Shown: piece by piece, positions 33,394 to 43,990 of the stretch
Layout of the letters: every line of letters begins with the position of its first letter
How positions within the stretch are numbered: position 1 is the first letter of the stretch
Assembly: GCA_018894105.1 (NCBI GenBank)
Contig: CM032119.1
Coordinates: 15,827,246-15,891,245, forward strand
Length of the DNA: 64,000 nucleotides
Source: Jacaranda mimosifolia
Lineage: Eukaryota > Streptophyta > Magnoliopsida > Lamiales > Bignoniaceae
Direction: 5' to 3'
Notes under the pieces: model-generated
Databases searched by the model: none
What the model was told of the DNA's origin: nothing
What the model saw: the letters and a program-made list of their open reading frames with translations, nothing else
Position numbers and translations under genes: made by a program

Positions 33394-36015
33394 CTACTGA
33401 TTCTTCTTAATCTTCAAAGAGGAAGAAGAGGAAGAGGAAGCGGAAGAAGGGGATCTACGATCCAGGTCAGAAGACCTAACAATAAACAGAAGCGTCTCGA
33501 CCAGCATGCCACCAACCAAACCAAGGATGCCACCAGCAGCACTCTGATCATCAAGGACAGCAACCATTAATAAATAATAGAGTCCAGGAAATACACCTTA
33601 TTAGCTTTGACTATATATTATCTGAGAGCAAACTGCAATGGGACCGAATTCATTTTTGCAGCTGCTTAATTAACAAACATAAAGAAAAAATGACTGTTCT
33701 GCAAAAGTTACCATAGCAGGACTGTGGCTAAACAAGGCTCTGAAAGCTGCATATCCAAGTAAATAAGCTGTGAACATTGTAAGCACGACATGTAATCCTG
33801 TAAAATGGTGAAGGAATTATTGATCTCAAGCCATTTTCATAGCAGAAATATAACCAAAAGATACGTGGCAGAATAAGATGGAATGATTTGAAGAAAAACT
33901 GACAAGATCATAGCAATTTTAGACCTTCAGTTTATTCCAAAAAGAATAGAACAAACATAAAGGAGCTGACTTTCTTGGTTTTGTACGGGCACATACTTGG
34001 GAGTTTGACGAGTAATGCATACAAAAGCAAGTAACTTAAATAAGAATGAATATGGTTCTGGAAAACAATAATTCAATTAAAAACTGCATAATGAGAATAA
34101 GGATAACCAAAAGAGAAAAGAAGAAGAAGTAAGAAGACTATAGATGCAACAACATATTGGAGGCAGAACGGTATTCATTATATCTCTGACTCACTTTAGG
34201 TTCTTCATAAAATCAGAAAACTTCCAGAAAAATTAAGACTGCACAGAAGTATCTCATATTGTTGAAACAAATATGATTTCACCTAAGACAGGAAACTCAA
34301 AAGTAAATTGACAGTTTACCCTACACCTTATGGTTGCCACTTAAACATCCTCAATCCTTCAATAGGCTGTACCTTTCCATCCTTATCTCTGATTTCTTTG
34401 ACATTGATTAAGTATGTTGTCATTTTCTTTGGCTCTTTATACAAGTCACTATCTGGTTTTACAATTTCGGTGTGATATGAAAAAAGGGTTGGCAGTGTCA
34501 ATGTAAGAAGTGAAAATAGTGAAATCTGCGAGAGGTCATATTGATACATATTAGCAAAGGGATCTGATCAGCAAGAACATTTGGCGCTGTATCTTGACGG
34601 GTTAAAATCAGAACTTTCCAGTTGATTGTTGTATTATTTTCATTTCCACATAAAAGATGAGGATTTACAAAATTTCACTTACATAGGAAAGCAAATTCCA
34701 TTTTTCCTTATCTGATTCATGCTCAAAATGTGATGAGTCTAATGTAATTACCTTCTCTCAGTCAGCTCTTTCAACAAAACTCCCATTTTTATTCAAGTTT
34801 ATCCATCAAATTATCTTTCTCAACAACTCTAAATTTAATCAAAAACTCGAACATTTACACATTGACATGCCTAAATAATTGAGAAGAACATAACATTCAA
34901 ATCAATTCAGAGCAACTATAACTATGTAGAGTGAAATTGCCGCTCCTCCAAACCCCAACTTCCACTGCTAAAAAATTACGCACACGAATCATAAGATCAT
35001 AGTCCTTGTTTTTCCTTTCTATCAGCTTTAAGTCCTGACCCGTATAAAGTTCCAAATCGATACACTTTCCATACAATTGAGAGCTTAAGTGTCAGCAAAT
35101 TATATTGACCTAAAGCAAATCTTTAATACTTTCCTGACTCATACAAAGTCTCCACATTGATGTACGCTTTCCTGGTAATTGATATGTAACTTTAACTGCA
35201 TCTCATATCATATTTGATTGTTTCTTCTAAGACCTAAATAGCATAAAATTTCCAATCTGTTCTCTTAATTTCGAGTAAGAAAGTTAGTCCGAGAATTTGA
35301 GGCTGAACATAAGAAAAGAACTAAGATAACCATTGTGCGTACCAATGCTGCAAGAAAGAAACAAAGCATACAAAATGATTACCGAAGCCCAATTGATCCT
35401 TGTACGAGGAAAAAGGTTCTTCCACGCCCTTTTTAGGAGTGATGTCCTTCACCAATTCTTGGTACGCCTTCCTCTCAGCCGCCTCCTCTAGTTTTTTCAA
35501 TCTCACCTTCAACTCCTCACTCTAGTAAATAAACCACCCAGAAAGGAGAAAAGAAATTAGATTAGGTGAACCTAAACGCCGAACGAAAAATGTATGAGCC
35601 CCTCTGAAGAAATTTTCACAAGTTTTGATTCGAGTGGGACTATTAAAACCCCAATATGCAACCGGCTATTATTTCTGACAATCGTAGAAATTACCTTTTC
35701 CCTGGGCTTAGGGCTAGTAAAGATGAAATTGGAACAGGAGAGGAGAACGAATAAATCGGGTCGGGTTTCACGGTCGGATCCCAACCAGATAGTTTTGAGC
35801 GATTTGTACGGCACGGTTGAGCGCATGCCAAGCGAGGAGGAAAGATCTCTGAGATCTTCCGACAGATGGGAGTCTGTGGAGGCTGCGGCGAGGAATGCGC
35901 GGATGGCATCTGTGATTGATATGATCAGGCCGCCGCCGGTGACCGTAGCGGTGGGTGGTGGCAGTAAGGTGGTTGAGAATTTGGCAGAAACGACGTCGTC
36001 CGCCTGGGTGACCAT
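33394..36015 (-). CDS. VMA12: Vma12/TMEM199-type V-ATPase assembly factor, four exons, 231 aa
   Basis: Minus-strand exons are 35695-36015, 35383-35521, 33712-33797 and 33394-33543, all with GT-AG borders and consistent phases (PREK|SEELK; GF|G|LHVVL; SPAM|SAAGG). Residues 1-107 include ITDAIRAFLAAA, STVPYKSLKTIW and FIFTSPKPREK. Residues 108-153 hold a charged helix and the conserved VKDITPKK and FSSYKDQLGFG. A first membrane segment is at about 155-176 (HVVLTMFTAYLLGYAAF), a second at about 184-205 (ILGLVGGMLVETLLFIV), then a serine-run tail ending KIKKNQ. In yeast, Vma12 sits in the ER membrane and with Vma22 helps assemble the V0 sector of the vacuolar proton pump; the same role here is inferred from family. 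The ATG at 36015 is preferred; an in-frame upstream ATG at 36216 adds a sequence unlike the family. No disruption is seen. Confidence 0.87.
34328..34549 (-). other. Unidentified open frame within intron 2 of the Vma12-like gene
   Basis: A minus-strand frame of 73 codons ends KVQPIEGLRMFKWQP and stop; upstream it is closed by a TGA about 10 codons before its ATG. Its composition (PDSDLYKEPKKMTTYLINVK) looks more protein-like than the AT-rich noise nearby, and an AG (end of CTCGCAG) could be an acceptor for an exon starting ISLFSLL. The host intron is 1585 bp, far longer than the gene's other introns (173 and 168 bp). I do not recognise the product. It may be a relic of another gene, an alternative terminal exon, or chance. 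Confidence 0.3.
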
Positions 36016-36145
36016 TCTGATTGATGTTGAAAAACTGGGGTCTCTGAAGGGGACTACCTTAGAGTCGTGGAGTATGCGTGCGTTAACTATTCTCCAATTT
36101 ACCCTTAAAAATAAAGAACTACCACATTGCATCAAAAACCTTACA

Positions 36146-36553
36146 CTATGTTTGGTTCTGTTTTGTACATTTTTTGAAAAATATTTTGGAAAAATGCATT
36201 TCGAGAGATATGCCAAATATTTGATTTTATTTTGAAAAAATATGAAAAATAGAATTGTGTATTTGAAATTATTTTAGAGGGGGATAAAAGTAAATGTAAA
36301 TGTCAAATTAGTTATTTTTTCATTGAGTTTATAGGGTGAAATTGTATTTTTTATGTTAAACATTGTATGTGTGTGTGTATATATATATATAATATGGATG
36401 GTTGATGTGTCACTTTACTTTTTCTTTTTATTATTTGGGGATATTTTGGATTAAAAAAAATTATTTTAGGAGTATAATTTGGGAAATAAAGTTGAATGTC
36501 TGGTATTATTTTAAGAGTTCAAAAATATTTAGAAAAAATACAAACAAACATAG
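36146..36553. mobile_element. MITE (408 bp) in the promoter region of the Vma12-like gene
   Basis: The ends are CTATGTTTGGTTCTG and, inverted, CTATGTTTGTTTGTA. The body has TTTTGGAAAAAT-type phrases and no coding capacity. Related ends (TATGTTTGGTT or AGGGTTTGTTT followed by TTTTGG) occur near 29262, 3249, 5120 (inverse) and 47575 (inverse). The left end is about 130 bp upstream of the Vma12 start codon. The flanks do not give a clean target duplication. Confidence 0.5.
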
Positions 36554-36589
36554 CCTAACTACAATGGCTATGGCATTGTTAGTATATCT

Positions 36590-37198
36590 TTACCAAAAGA
36601 GTGAATTACATCTATATCCCATGAGATTTGGCGTAATTATCAAAAAAATTTCATTGTTTTGAAAATTATATTTATCCCCTAAACTTTCAAGCTAAAATGT
36701 AATGGTGACGGAAAGTGTAAAATAACCAAAATGCCCTTCTGTTAAAAATTAAAAAATAAATAAATAAAAAAAATTGATAGAAATATCAAAAGACAGAAAT
36801 ACACTTAGACCCATTTGTAATATTTTTGAATTTATGAGGGTTTATTTGATATATTTTTATCACCTTCAATTTTTTAAAAATTTAAATTGATAACCTTAGA
36901 TAATATATTTCTATTAACTTTCGAGTTACATATTTAATAATGATAAGATAAAATATATATAAAATAGTTTATTAAAATTTAGATATAAATAAATAAAATA
37001 AGTAAAAATAGAAAATAAAGATTTAAATATATTATCTTATACAACATAATTTTAATAATTTTAAGAGTGAATTGCTTTAATAATTTAATTAAATTTATTT
37101 ATTATTAAAAAATTGAAATTTAAATCATTATCTAACTATAATATAAAGGTGCATATATAAACATACATATGCAACTATACAAGAAAAATATACATGTA

Positions 37199-37234
<36 letters not shown>

Positions 37235-38200
37235 TATAATACATCACCCAACCCTAACCCCTATCCCGAGATGCTGCCCAACTATGGCTAGATCGTTGGC
37301 CGCTCATTGCCGTGGTCAGGGGCCTATCGTGGCCTAGCTATGGCTTTTTTATTATTTAATAAATTTTAAAGAATAAATTCTTTAAAATCAAAGAATAAAT
37401 TTTAATAAATTCTTTACTTATACTTTAGTTTTTAAAATTTTTGTTTATTTATTTTTTAATCAATAAATATATTCAAATAATTATTTTAAATGTTTGTTAT
37501 TTAATATATATTATTAAGTATGCAACTTAAAATGCTAATTTTATGTTTTAGTCCAAAAAATATTAATTACAAATAATTTTAAAGAATAAATTTTAACAAA
37601 TTCTTTATTTATCCTTCTTTTTAATTATATATTTATTTTGTTAATCGATAAATATTTTTAATTAATTATATTAAATATTTTTTATTTAATATTATTAAGT
37701 ATAATTTTGGTCCTAAATATTTTGATATTTTCTTCCCACAATTTTGCCTTTGGCACCTCTCTTTTCTGCGTTTCAATGCCTTCAATTTACTAAATGATTT
37801 GTTTCATGATGAAGCCATATTGTTTTGGCAAGAAAATCAAAGAAACATTTGTGTGTGCATATAGGCAACATAATAAATGGTTATAAAATAGCTAGCCTGG
37901 ATTCTTCTTTGTTTTATTATATTTAAGACCTCAAACAAAAAAAATAATAACAAATACACCCTTAACCAATTAAAACATCTTACAATACCACCTTGAGGGT
38001 ATTTTTGTCCACTAAAAAAAGTCAAACAAGGTAAAAAATGGAGTTAGTGACCCTAAGGGCATTTTTGAAATCTCACCCAATTTTTTAACTGCGGTTGGAC
38101 ATTACCCTAACGGCAACTAATGGTTAGGGTGAAATGTTGGATGGCGATAAAGTTTAGGGGGGTAAATATAATTTTCAAAACTATTAGATTTCCCTCTCAA
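36590..38200. mobile_element. Second long-inverted-repeat AT-rich element, Mutator-like
   Basis: Left: GTTTTGAAAATTATATTTAT then CCCCTAAACTTTCA near 36655-36690. The inverse of 38140-38190 gives GTTTTGAAAATTATATTTAC then CCCCCCTAAACTTT. The inverted ends extend further (AAATGCCC near 36730 against AAGGGCATTTTTG near 38056). The interior is AT-rich with a GC-rich patch at 37240-37345 and a (CATA)n-(TA)n microsatellite at 37193-37238. No coding sequence was recognised. The right end meets the SIRE-like element. Confidence 0.5.
37193..37238. repeat. (CATA)n / (TA)n microsatellite
   Basis: About seven CATA units run directly into a TA run. The GC-rich patch GATGCTGCCCAACTATGGC and following sequence begins just downstream. 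Confidence 0.9.
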
Positions 38201-38219
38201 GACTAGTTTTGATTATGCC

Positions 38220-38778
38220 TTGAATCAAATTGATTGAATCTATGATGGTAGGTGCAAACTTATGTGGTAACTAGCCGTTGCAACAAATCTGGAATTTCTT
38301 ATGTATAAAACTATGTATTTTTGGTATGTTACTGTTGCACTATTCAAGGAAAAGAAAGAGCTGATTGAAGATTCGCTCTTGAGTATTCGATACTCAACTA
38401 TTTAAAAGAATAGAGAGCTTGATAAAAAGTAGCGAGTGCTATTCTGTGATATTAGGATTATTCCCTTGATACTTTTTCTCAAAACTCCAGTTAAGCTTGC
38501 TAAGTGTTTACTACAACCTGTGAGGTTTTGAGAAGTTAGCATTGCTCATTGCACTTGTTCTAATCTGTTTGATTAATAAAGTGCATGTTCAGAATCCTAA
38601 GTCCTTTAGTTTAGGTAGTGGAGTAGGCTTATCGAACCACTATAACTATCTTATCTCTTTTACTTATCTTTCTGTTTATTTTTGCTATTTTTGGAATTTC
38701 AGTTATATCTGGAAGTTTCAAATTATTTTGTCTGACTCCTTTGAGTCCTTTACCTGTTTGGGTTCTTATACTCTTTCA
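38220..38778 (+). repeat. Partial 5' LTR (R-U5 side) of element E
   Basis: This non-coding stretch ends CTCTTTCA, then AT, then the PBS-like TGGTGCAAGAGCC, the spacing usual for SIRE-type elements. The left limit is uncertain because it abuts the 36590-38200 element. Confidence 0.5.
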
Positions 38779-38780
38779 AT

Positions 38781-38793
38781 TGGTGCAAGAGCC
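38781..38793 (+). promoter_or_regulatory. Degenerate primer-binding site of element E
   Basis: TGGTGCAAGAGCC resembles TGGTATCAGAGCC, the initiator-methionine tRNA complement, with a few mismatches, and lies two bases after the LTR end. Confidence 0.65.
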
Positions 38794-38839
38794 GAGGGCT
38801 CATATATATAAGTTTAATGACTTGAGGTAAAAGATCCTA

Positions 38840-40285
38840 ATGGCTTCTTCTAGCTTTGATGTATATGCAAAAGGTCAATCCCACACTCGTCCTCCTCTAT
38901 TCGACGGGACAAACTATTCAACTTGGAAGAATAGGATTGAGGAATTTTTCATAGCACTAGATTATGTCCTATGGAGCATAGTCATTAATAGGCCTTTTAT
39001 TCCTACCAACAAAAGCAAGTTTTCAACAAGGAGACTGGAACTTACCACTGAAGACTAGAGAATGCTCTCAATGAATGCAAAAGCTAAAAACATCCTTTCA
39101 TGTGCTCTAGTCAAAGAAGAATACAATCATGTTAGCACATGTAGTTCTGCAAAGGATATGTGGAACATGCTTCAAGTCACCCACGAAGGGACTTCACAGG
39201 TAAAATTAGAACGAATTGCACTGCTTACTCACCAATATGAGATGTTTTCAATCAAAACATGTGAAACCATCAGCCAAATGTATGCTTAATTCATGAAAAT
39301 AGTGAATCCCATGTCTGCATTGGTAAAAATAGTGTCTGAAAGTGAATAAGTGTGGAAGATCCTAAGATCTCTACCAAAGGAGTGGAATCCCAAAGTCACT
39401 ACGATTCATGAGGCTAAAAACCTTGAAAAATTAACTATGGGAGAGCTAATTGGTTCACTCACCTCTCATGAGATGACTTACTCAGCAAGGAAGAAAGTTC
39501 TGACAACAAAAATAGGAAAAACATTGCCGTCAATGTTGAATCAGGAGAATGGATCGAAGATCTTAGTGACCTAGATGAACAAATAGTCAATGAAGAAATT
39601 ACCATGATAACCAGGCGACTACAACAACTTACCCAAGTCAGAAATCGTTTCAGGAGAGAACCCAGAACAAATTCTAGAAGAAACATTGGTGAATTCAGAA
39701 CTGAGCAAATCATAAGTCACGATTGCCATGAGGTAGGACACAAAAGACCTGACTGCCCAAAACTGAAACAAAGTCCAAAATCCAAAATAAAGAGCCATGA
39801 CTATCACTTGGGATGACTCAAGACTCGAACAAGTTTGATAATGAAGAAAATTGTCTCATGGCTAACAGACAGGTAACTTTACAGCCTCAATTAAGTTTTA
39901 GTAGTTTTGACATTAATTATGATTTTGTAAAGATCTTGATATTCATATTGAATGTCATAATCAACTCACTGAACTTCAAATAAAAATAAATCTTGTTAAG
40001 GAACAACTAGAGATTACCCTTAATGAAAAGGAAGAACTAGTCCATAATTATGATAAAATCATAAAGAAAAGTTTTGAGGATAGAAATAGACTAGTTGAGA
40101 AAAGCCAACATCTTGAAAATGAAATTTAGATTCTACTAGACAATAACTATAATCTAAAAAGATCACTCAAGGGCAAGAACAAAATTGATTTTGGATATAG
40201 AGACACAAGAACCTCAAAAAGGAAGACTTGCCACTATTGTTCAAAGATAGGTCATATGGCTCACAAATGTCCTATAAGAAAATAA
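38840..40285 (+). pseudogene. Element E gag (degenerate)
   Basis: The frame opens MASSSFDVYAKGQ and RPPLFDGTNYSTWKNRIEEF, is stopped at 39056, and resumes as LSMNAKAKNILSCALVKEEY, AKDMWNMLQVTHEGTSQVK and KILRSLPKEWNPKVTTIHEA. A first cysteine-histidine patch (CHEVGHKRPDCP, near 39725) and a second true CCHC knuckle (CHYCSKIGHMAHKC, near 40230-40270) follow. A lysine/glutamate-rich coiled-coil-like part lies between them. Several stops and shifts break it. Confidence 0.8.
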
Positions 40286-40379
40286 ATTGAAGTTAAGTAT
40301 ACATGGGTGCCAAAGTCTAACAACTCAAGACCCAACAAAAAATGGGTACCTAAATTCACAAACTCTTATGTTGTAGGAA

Positions 40380-43300
40380 CCAGTCAAGAAGGCAGTTTAA
40401 ATGGATCTTTGGTATCTAGATAATGGATGTTCCAAACACATGACAAGCAACAAGCCATTCTTGTTTGAAATATAAGAATATAATGGAGGAACTGTGCTAT
40501 TTGCAGACAACACAAAAGGAAAAATCATTCGCAAAGGAACAGTAGGTAACAAAGATGGCACTTCCGTAAAAAATATCTGGCTAATAGATAGGCTGAAACA
40601 TAATATTCTCAGCAGAAGTCAATTATGTGATAAAGGGTCCTAGGTATACTTTAAACCCTCTAAATGTGTGGTGACCAAGCATGATGAAATTATTTTCACT
40701 ACAATTAGAGAGAGAAACATATACTGTATAAATTTAGATGATTTGTCCAAACAAAATGTTGAATGCCTAGTTACTACTGATGAATCTTGCTGGACTTGGC
40801 ATAGGCGCCTAGGTCATGCTAATATGAAACTCCTAAACCATTTAGTTAAAAAGGATATAGTAAAAGGCATTCCTAAAATAAAGTTCACAAAAAACAAAAT
40901 GTGTGATGCATGTATGAAAGGCAAACAAGTAAAATAATCTTTTCAGCCAATAAATGATGTTGCATCTTCAAAACAACTGGAACTTCTGCATCTTGATGTG
41001 TTTGGACCCATGAAAAAAAATCTCTTGGAGGAAACAAATATGTTTTTGTTATTGTGGATGATTTTTCTCGTTATACATAAGTAAGGTTTCTTTCACATAA
41101 ACATGAAGCTTTGCATCACTTCATTGCTCTCTTAAAGAACATTCAAAATGAAAAGGGGCATATGATTAAAACAATCAAGAGTGATCATGGCATGGAGTTT
41201 GATGATCATAACTTTGTCACTTTTTATAATGATCTTAGTTATACTCACAACTTTTCTGCTCCAAGAACACCCTGACAAAACGGGGTGGTTGAAAGAAGAG
41301 ACAGAGTTTTACAGGAAATGGCTCGAACAATGTTGAATGAGTATGATCTTCCTAAGCATCTTTGGGCAAAAGTAGTCGACACAGCCTGCTATGTCATCAG
41401 CAGAGTTTTCTTGAGACCATTCATCAAAAAGACCCCTTACGAACTTTGGAAAGGTAAGATACCCAACATATCTTACTTTCACATATTTGGGTGCAAATGT
41501 CACATCTTATAGAGAACACTTTGCTAAATTTGATCCAAAATCAGATGAAGGAATATTTGTTGGTTACTTAACAAACAGTAAAGCCTATAGAGTCTTTAAT
41601 AAAAGAAAAAGGACAATACAAGAATCCAACATGTGGTATTTGATGAAATTGATCCTCTACTAGCTAAGGATTTCTTAAGCATAGAAACTATAGGTTTCAA
41701 TCAAATGATAGAAGTACGTTAGCAGAAAAGAGAAGGAGAAAAGAAAGTATCTCAAATTTTCACTGAGACAGTCTCAACTTCAAGTGGAACTTCTGACGAC
41801 GAAACATGAGACAAGATCAACAAATTCAAGCATGTCTCAAGCCATCCAACAAACAACATCATTGGAGATCCGGCAGTAGGAATCACAACAAGGTCCAAAA
41901 CCAAAACAAATGAATCACAACTTTTTGACTTTGTGTTTTTATCCTATGTAGAACCATGCAACATAAATAAGGCGCTGAATGATGAATCCTGGCTAAGCGC
42001 AATGAAAGAAGAGGTTAGTCAGTTTTACAAAAACTAGGCTTGGAACTTAGTCAAAAGATTTGATAATTATCCCGTAATCAGAACTAAATGGGTCTTTTGA
42101 AATAAATTGGATGAACAAGGTAAATTTATCAAAAACAAAGCAAGACTTATTGCCAAAGCATACCCTCAACAAAAGGTATTGATTATGATGAAACCTATGA
42201 ATCCATTGCACGTCTTGAATCTATTCGCATGTTATTAGCTTATGCATCACACAAAAACTTTACTCTTTACCAAATGGATGTCAAAAGTGCCTTTTAAAAT
42301 GGACACTTGAAAAAAGAGGTTTTTGTAGAACAACCTCTTGGTTTCAAAAACTCAAAATTTCCAAACCATGTCTTCAAATTATCAAAAGCTCTTTATGGTT
42401 TAAAACAAGCTCCAAGAGCATGATATGATCGCTTGAGTTCCTTCTTAATATCAAATGGTTTTTGCATAGATAAAGTAGACACTTCACTTTTTACAAAGAC
42501 ATCAAAAGGCCATTTACTACTTGTTCAAGTGTATGTGGATGATATAATCTTTGGAGGTACTCACAAGGATCTTTGTCATTATTTTGCAACATGTATGACA
42601 ATGGAATTTGAAATGTGTCTTATGGGTGAGTTAAACTTTTTCCTTGGACTCCAAATCAAACAAACCACCAAAGAAATTTTTATATCCCAAGAGAAATATA
42701 TTAAGGAACTCTTGTAGAAATTTAGAATGGAGGATTGCAAAGAGTCCAATGTTCCCATGGCTGCATCTACAAAGCTGGAACTTGATCCTGAAGGAATAAG
42801 TGTGGATGAGACAACATATTGGGGCACGATCGAAAGCTTGTTGTATCTAACTTCTAGTTGTCGAGATATACTATTTGCCACTAGTTTGTGCACCCGATTT
42901 CAAGTAATCAAAAGAGTCACATCTTACGGCACTCAAAAGAATTCTTCACTACCTTAAAGAAACCATCAACCATGAAATTTGGTAACCTCGATCTAAAACT
43001 TTCAATCTAGTTGGGTATTCTGATGCTGACTATGCAGGGTTCAAAATTGATCGAAAAAGCACTACTGGAACTTGTCAACTACTAGAGTCATGTCTAGTAA
43101 GCTGGTGCACAAAGAAACAAAGTGTGGTAGCTATGTCAACAACTGAAGCAAAATACATGGCACTAGGTAATTGCTACTCACAGGTACTGTGATGAAACAA
43201 ACTCTTAGTGATTATGGGTTACAATTCCCTTGCATATTAATTTTATGTGACAACACTAGTGTCGTTTGTATTACCAAAATCCAATCTATCACTCGCGTAT

Positions 43301-43460
43301 AAAGCATATAGAAATCTGGCACCATTTTATCAAAGATCATGTTCAGAAGGATCAGTATGCATAAATTTCATTGAATCAAAAAATTAATTGGCTGATATTT
43401 TCACTAAACCACTTCCGGAAGATCAATTCTATTTTCTCAAGAACAACTTAGGAATCATAC
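40380..43460 (+). pseudogene. Element E pol: protease, integrase, RT, RNase H (degenerate)
   Basis: In order: protease region WYLDNGCSKHMTSNK (about 40412); GAG-pre-integrase WHRRLGHANMKLLNHLVKK with CDACMKGKQVK (40668-40937); integrase core HLDVFGPM, SDHGMEFD and ERRDRVLQEMARTMLNEYDL (40990-41512); RT with NKARLIAK, QMDVKSAF, LYGLKQAPRA and YVDDIIFGGT (about 42000-42720); RNase H with YSDADYAGFKIDRKST, MSTTEAKYMAL and CDNTSV (43010-43270). Stops (for example after 40937 and near 42297) and frame changes occur throughout. Confidence 0.85.
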
Positions 43461-43676
43461 CTTTTCCTTTTTCATCATGAAATCTGTTTAGTATATATAT
43501 TTCTTTTGGTATGTGCATATTTCTTTTGGTATGTGCATTCTTTCTTTCCAAAAATACAAAAAATATCTTCAATTAAAGATACACAAAATCTCCGATCTTC
43601 ATGATGAAGTCAAGGATCTTCGCTAAGTGTTTTTGATCTTCTCCACAAGAGATCTCGCAGCCACTAAGTGTTTTTG

Positions 43677-43692
43677 ATGATGAGGGGGAGGA
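43677..43692 (+). other. Polypurine tract of element E
   Basis: GATGATGAGGGGGAGGAT immediately precedes TGTGTTTTGCTGC, the presumed 3' LTR start, as in SIRE-type elements. It primes plus-strand cDNA synthesis. Confidence 0.7.
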
Positions 43693-43990
43693 TGTGTTTT
43701 GCTGCTATTACTTTGTTGCCATGCTTGCTCATTTTGAAACCATCCTGTTATGTTTTGAACTATTTTGCTAAAACTTCAAAAACTATAAATAGTTGTTCAG
43801 CTATGCATTAAGATTATGTTCCTTCTTAATGATTATTTTTTACGGGCATTGAGTTTTTTTTGACACGGGGAGAAAAATGATTGTGCAATCAGTATTATTA
43901 CAAGGGATGTTTTTCTCCCCCTAACAAAAGTGATTGTGCGGTACCAAGAGATGATTACAGGGGATGTTTTTCTCCCCTTAACAAAAGTGC
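43693..43990 (+). repeat. Partial 3' LTR (U3 side) of element E
   Basis: It begins TGTGTTTTGCTGCTATTA after the polypurine tract and fades into AT-rich sequence. It contains a duplicated phrase GGGGATGTTTTTCTCCCC (near 43904-43922 and 43959-43978) within GATTGTGC-rich context. Confidence 0.55.

Larger units (their letters stand above)
38200..43990 (+). mobile_element. SIRE-like Copia retrotransposon remnant E, plus strand
   Basis: Order on the plus strand: partial 5' LTR (to 38778), PBS-like site, gag (38840 to about 40270), protease, integrase, RT, RNase H, polypurine tract, partial 3' LTR (from 43693). The gag start (FDGTNYSTWKNRIEEF), the protease-region phrase WYLDNGCSKHMTSNK and the RT motif YVDDIIFGGT fit the SIRE/Maximus lineage; that lineage is inferred from remembered motifs. 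Multiple stops and shifts make it inactive. The two LTR pieces do not overlap enough to compare, and no target duplication was found, so the outer limits are approximate. Confidence 0.8.

Noticed and set aside
35572..36216. A longer N-terminus for the Vma12-like protein, starting at 36216.
   Set aside because: The extra 67 residues run into promoter and MITE sequence (36146 onward) and do not look like the family; the ATG at 36015 is preferred.
35594..36235. A 213-codon open frame on the plus strand.
   Set aside because: It lies antisense to exon 1 of the Vma12-like gene and has no recognisable domain. The minus-strand frame has clear family motifs and splice sites.
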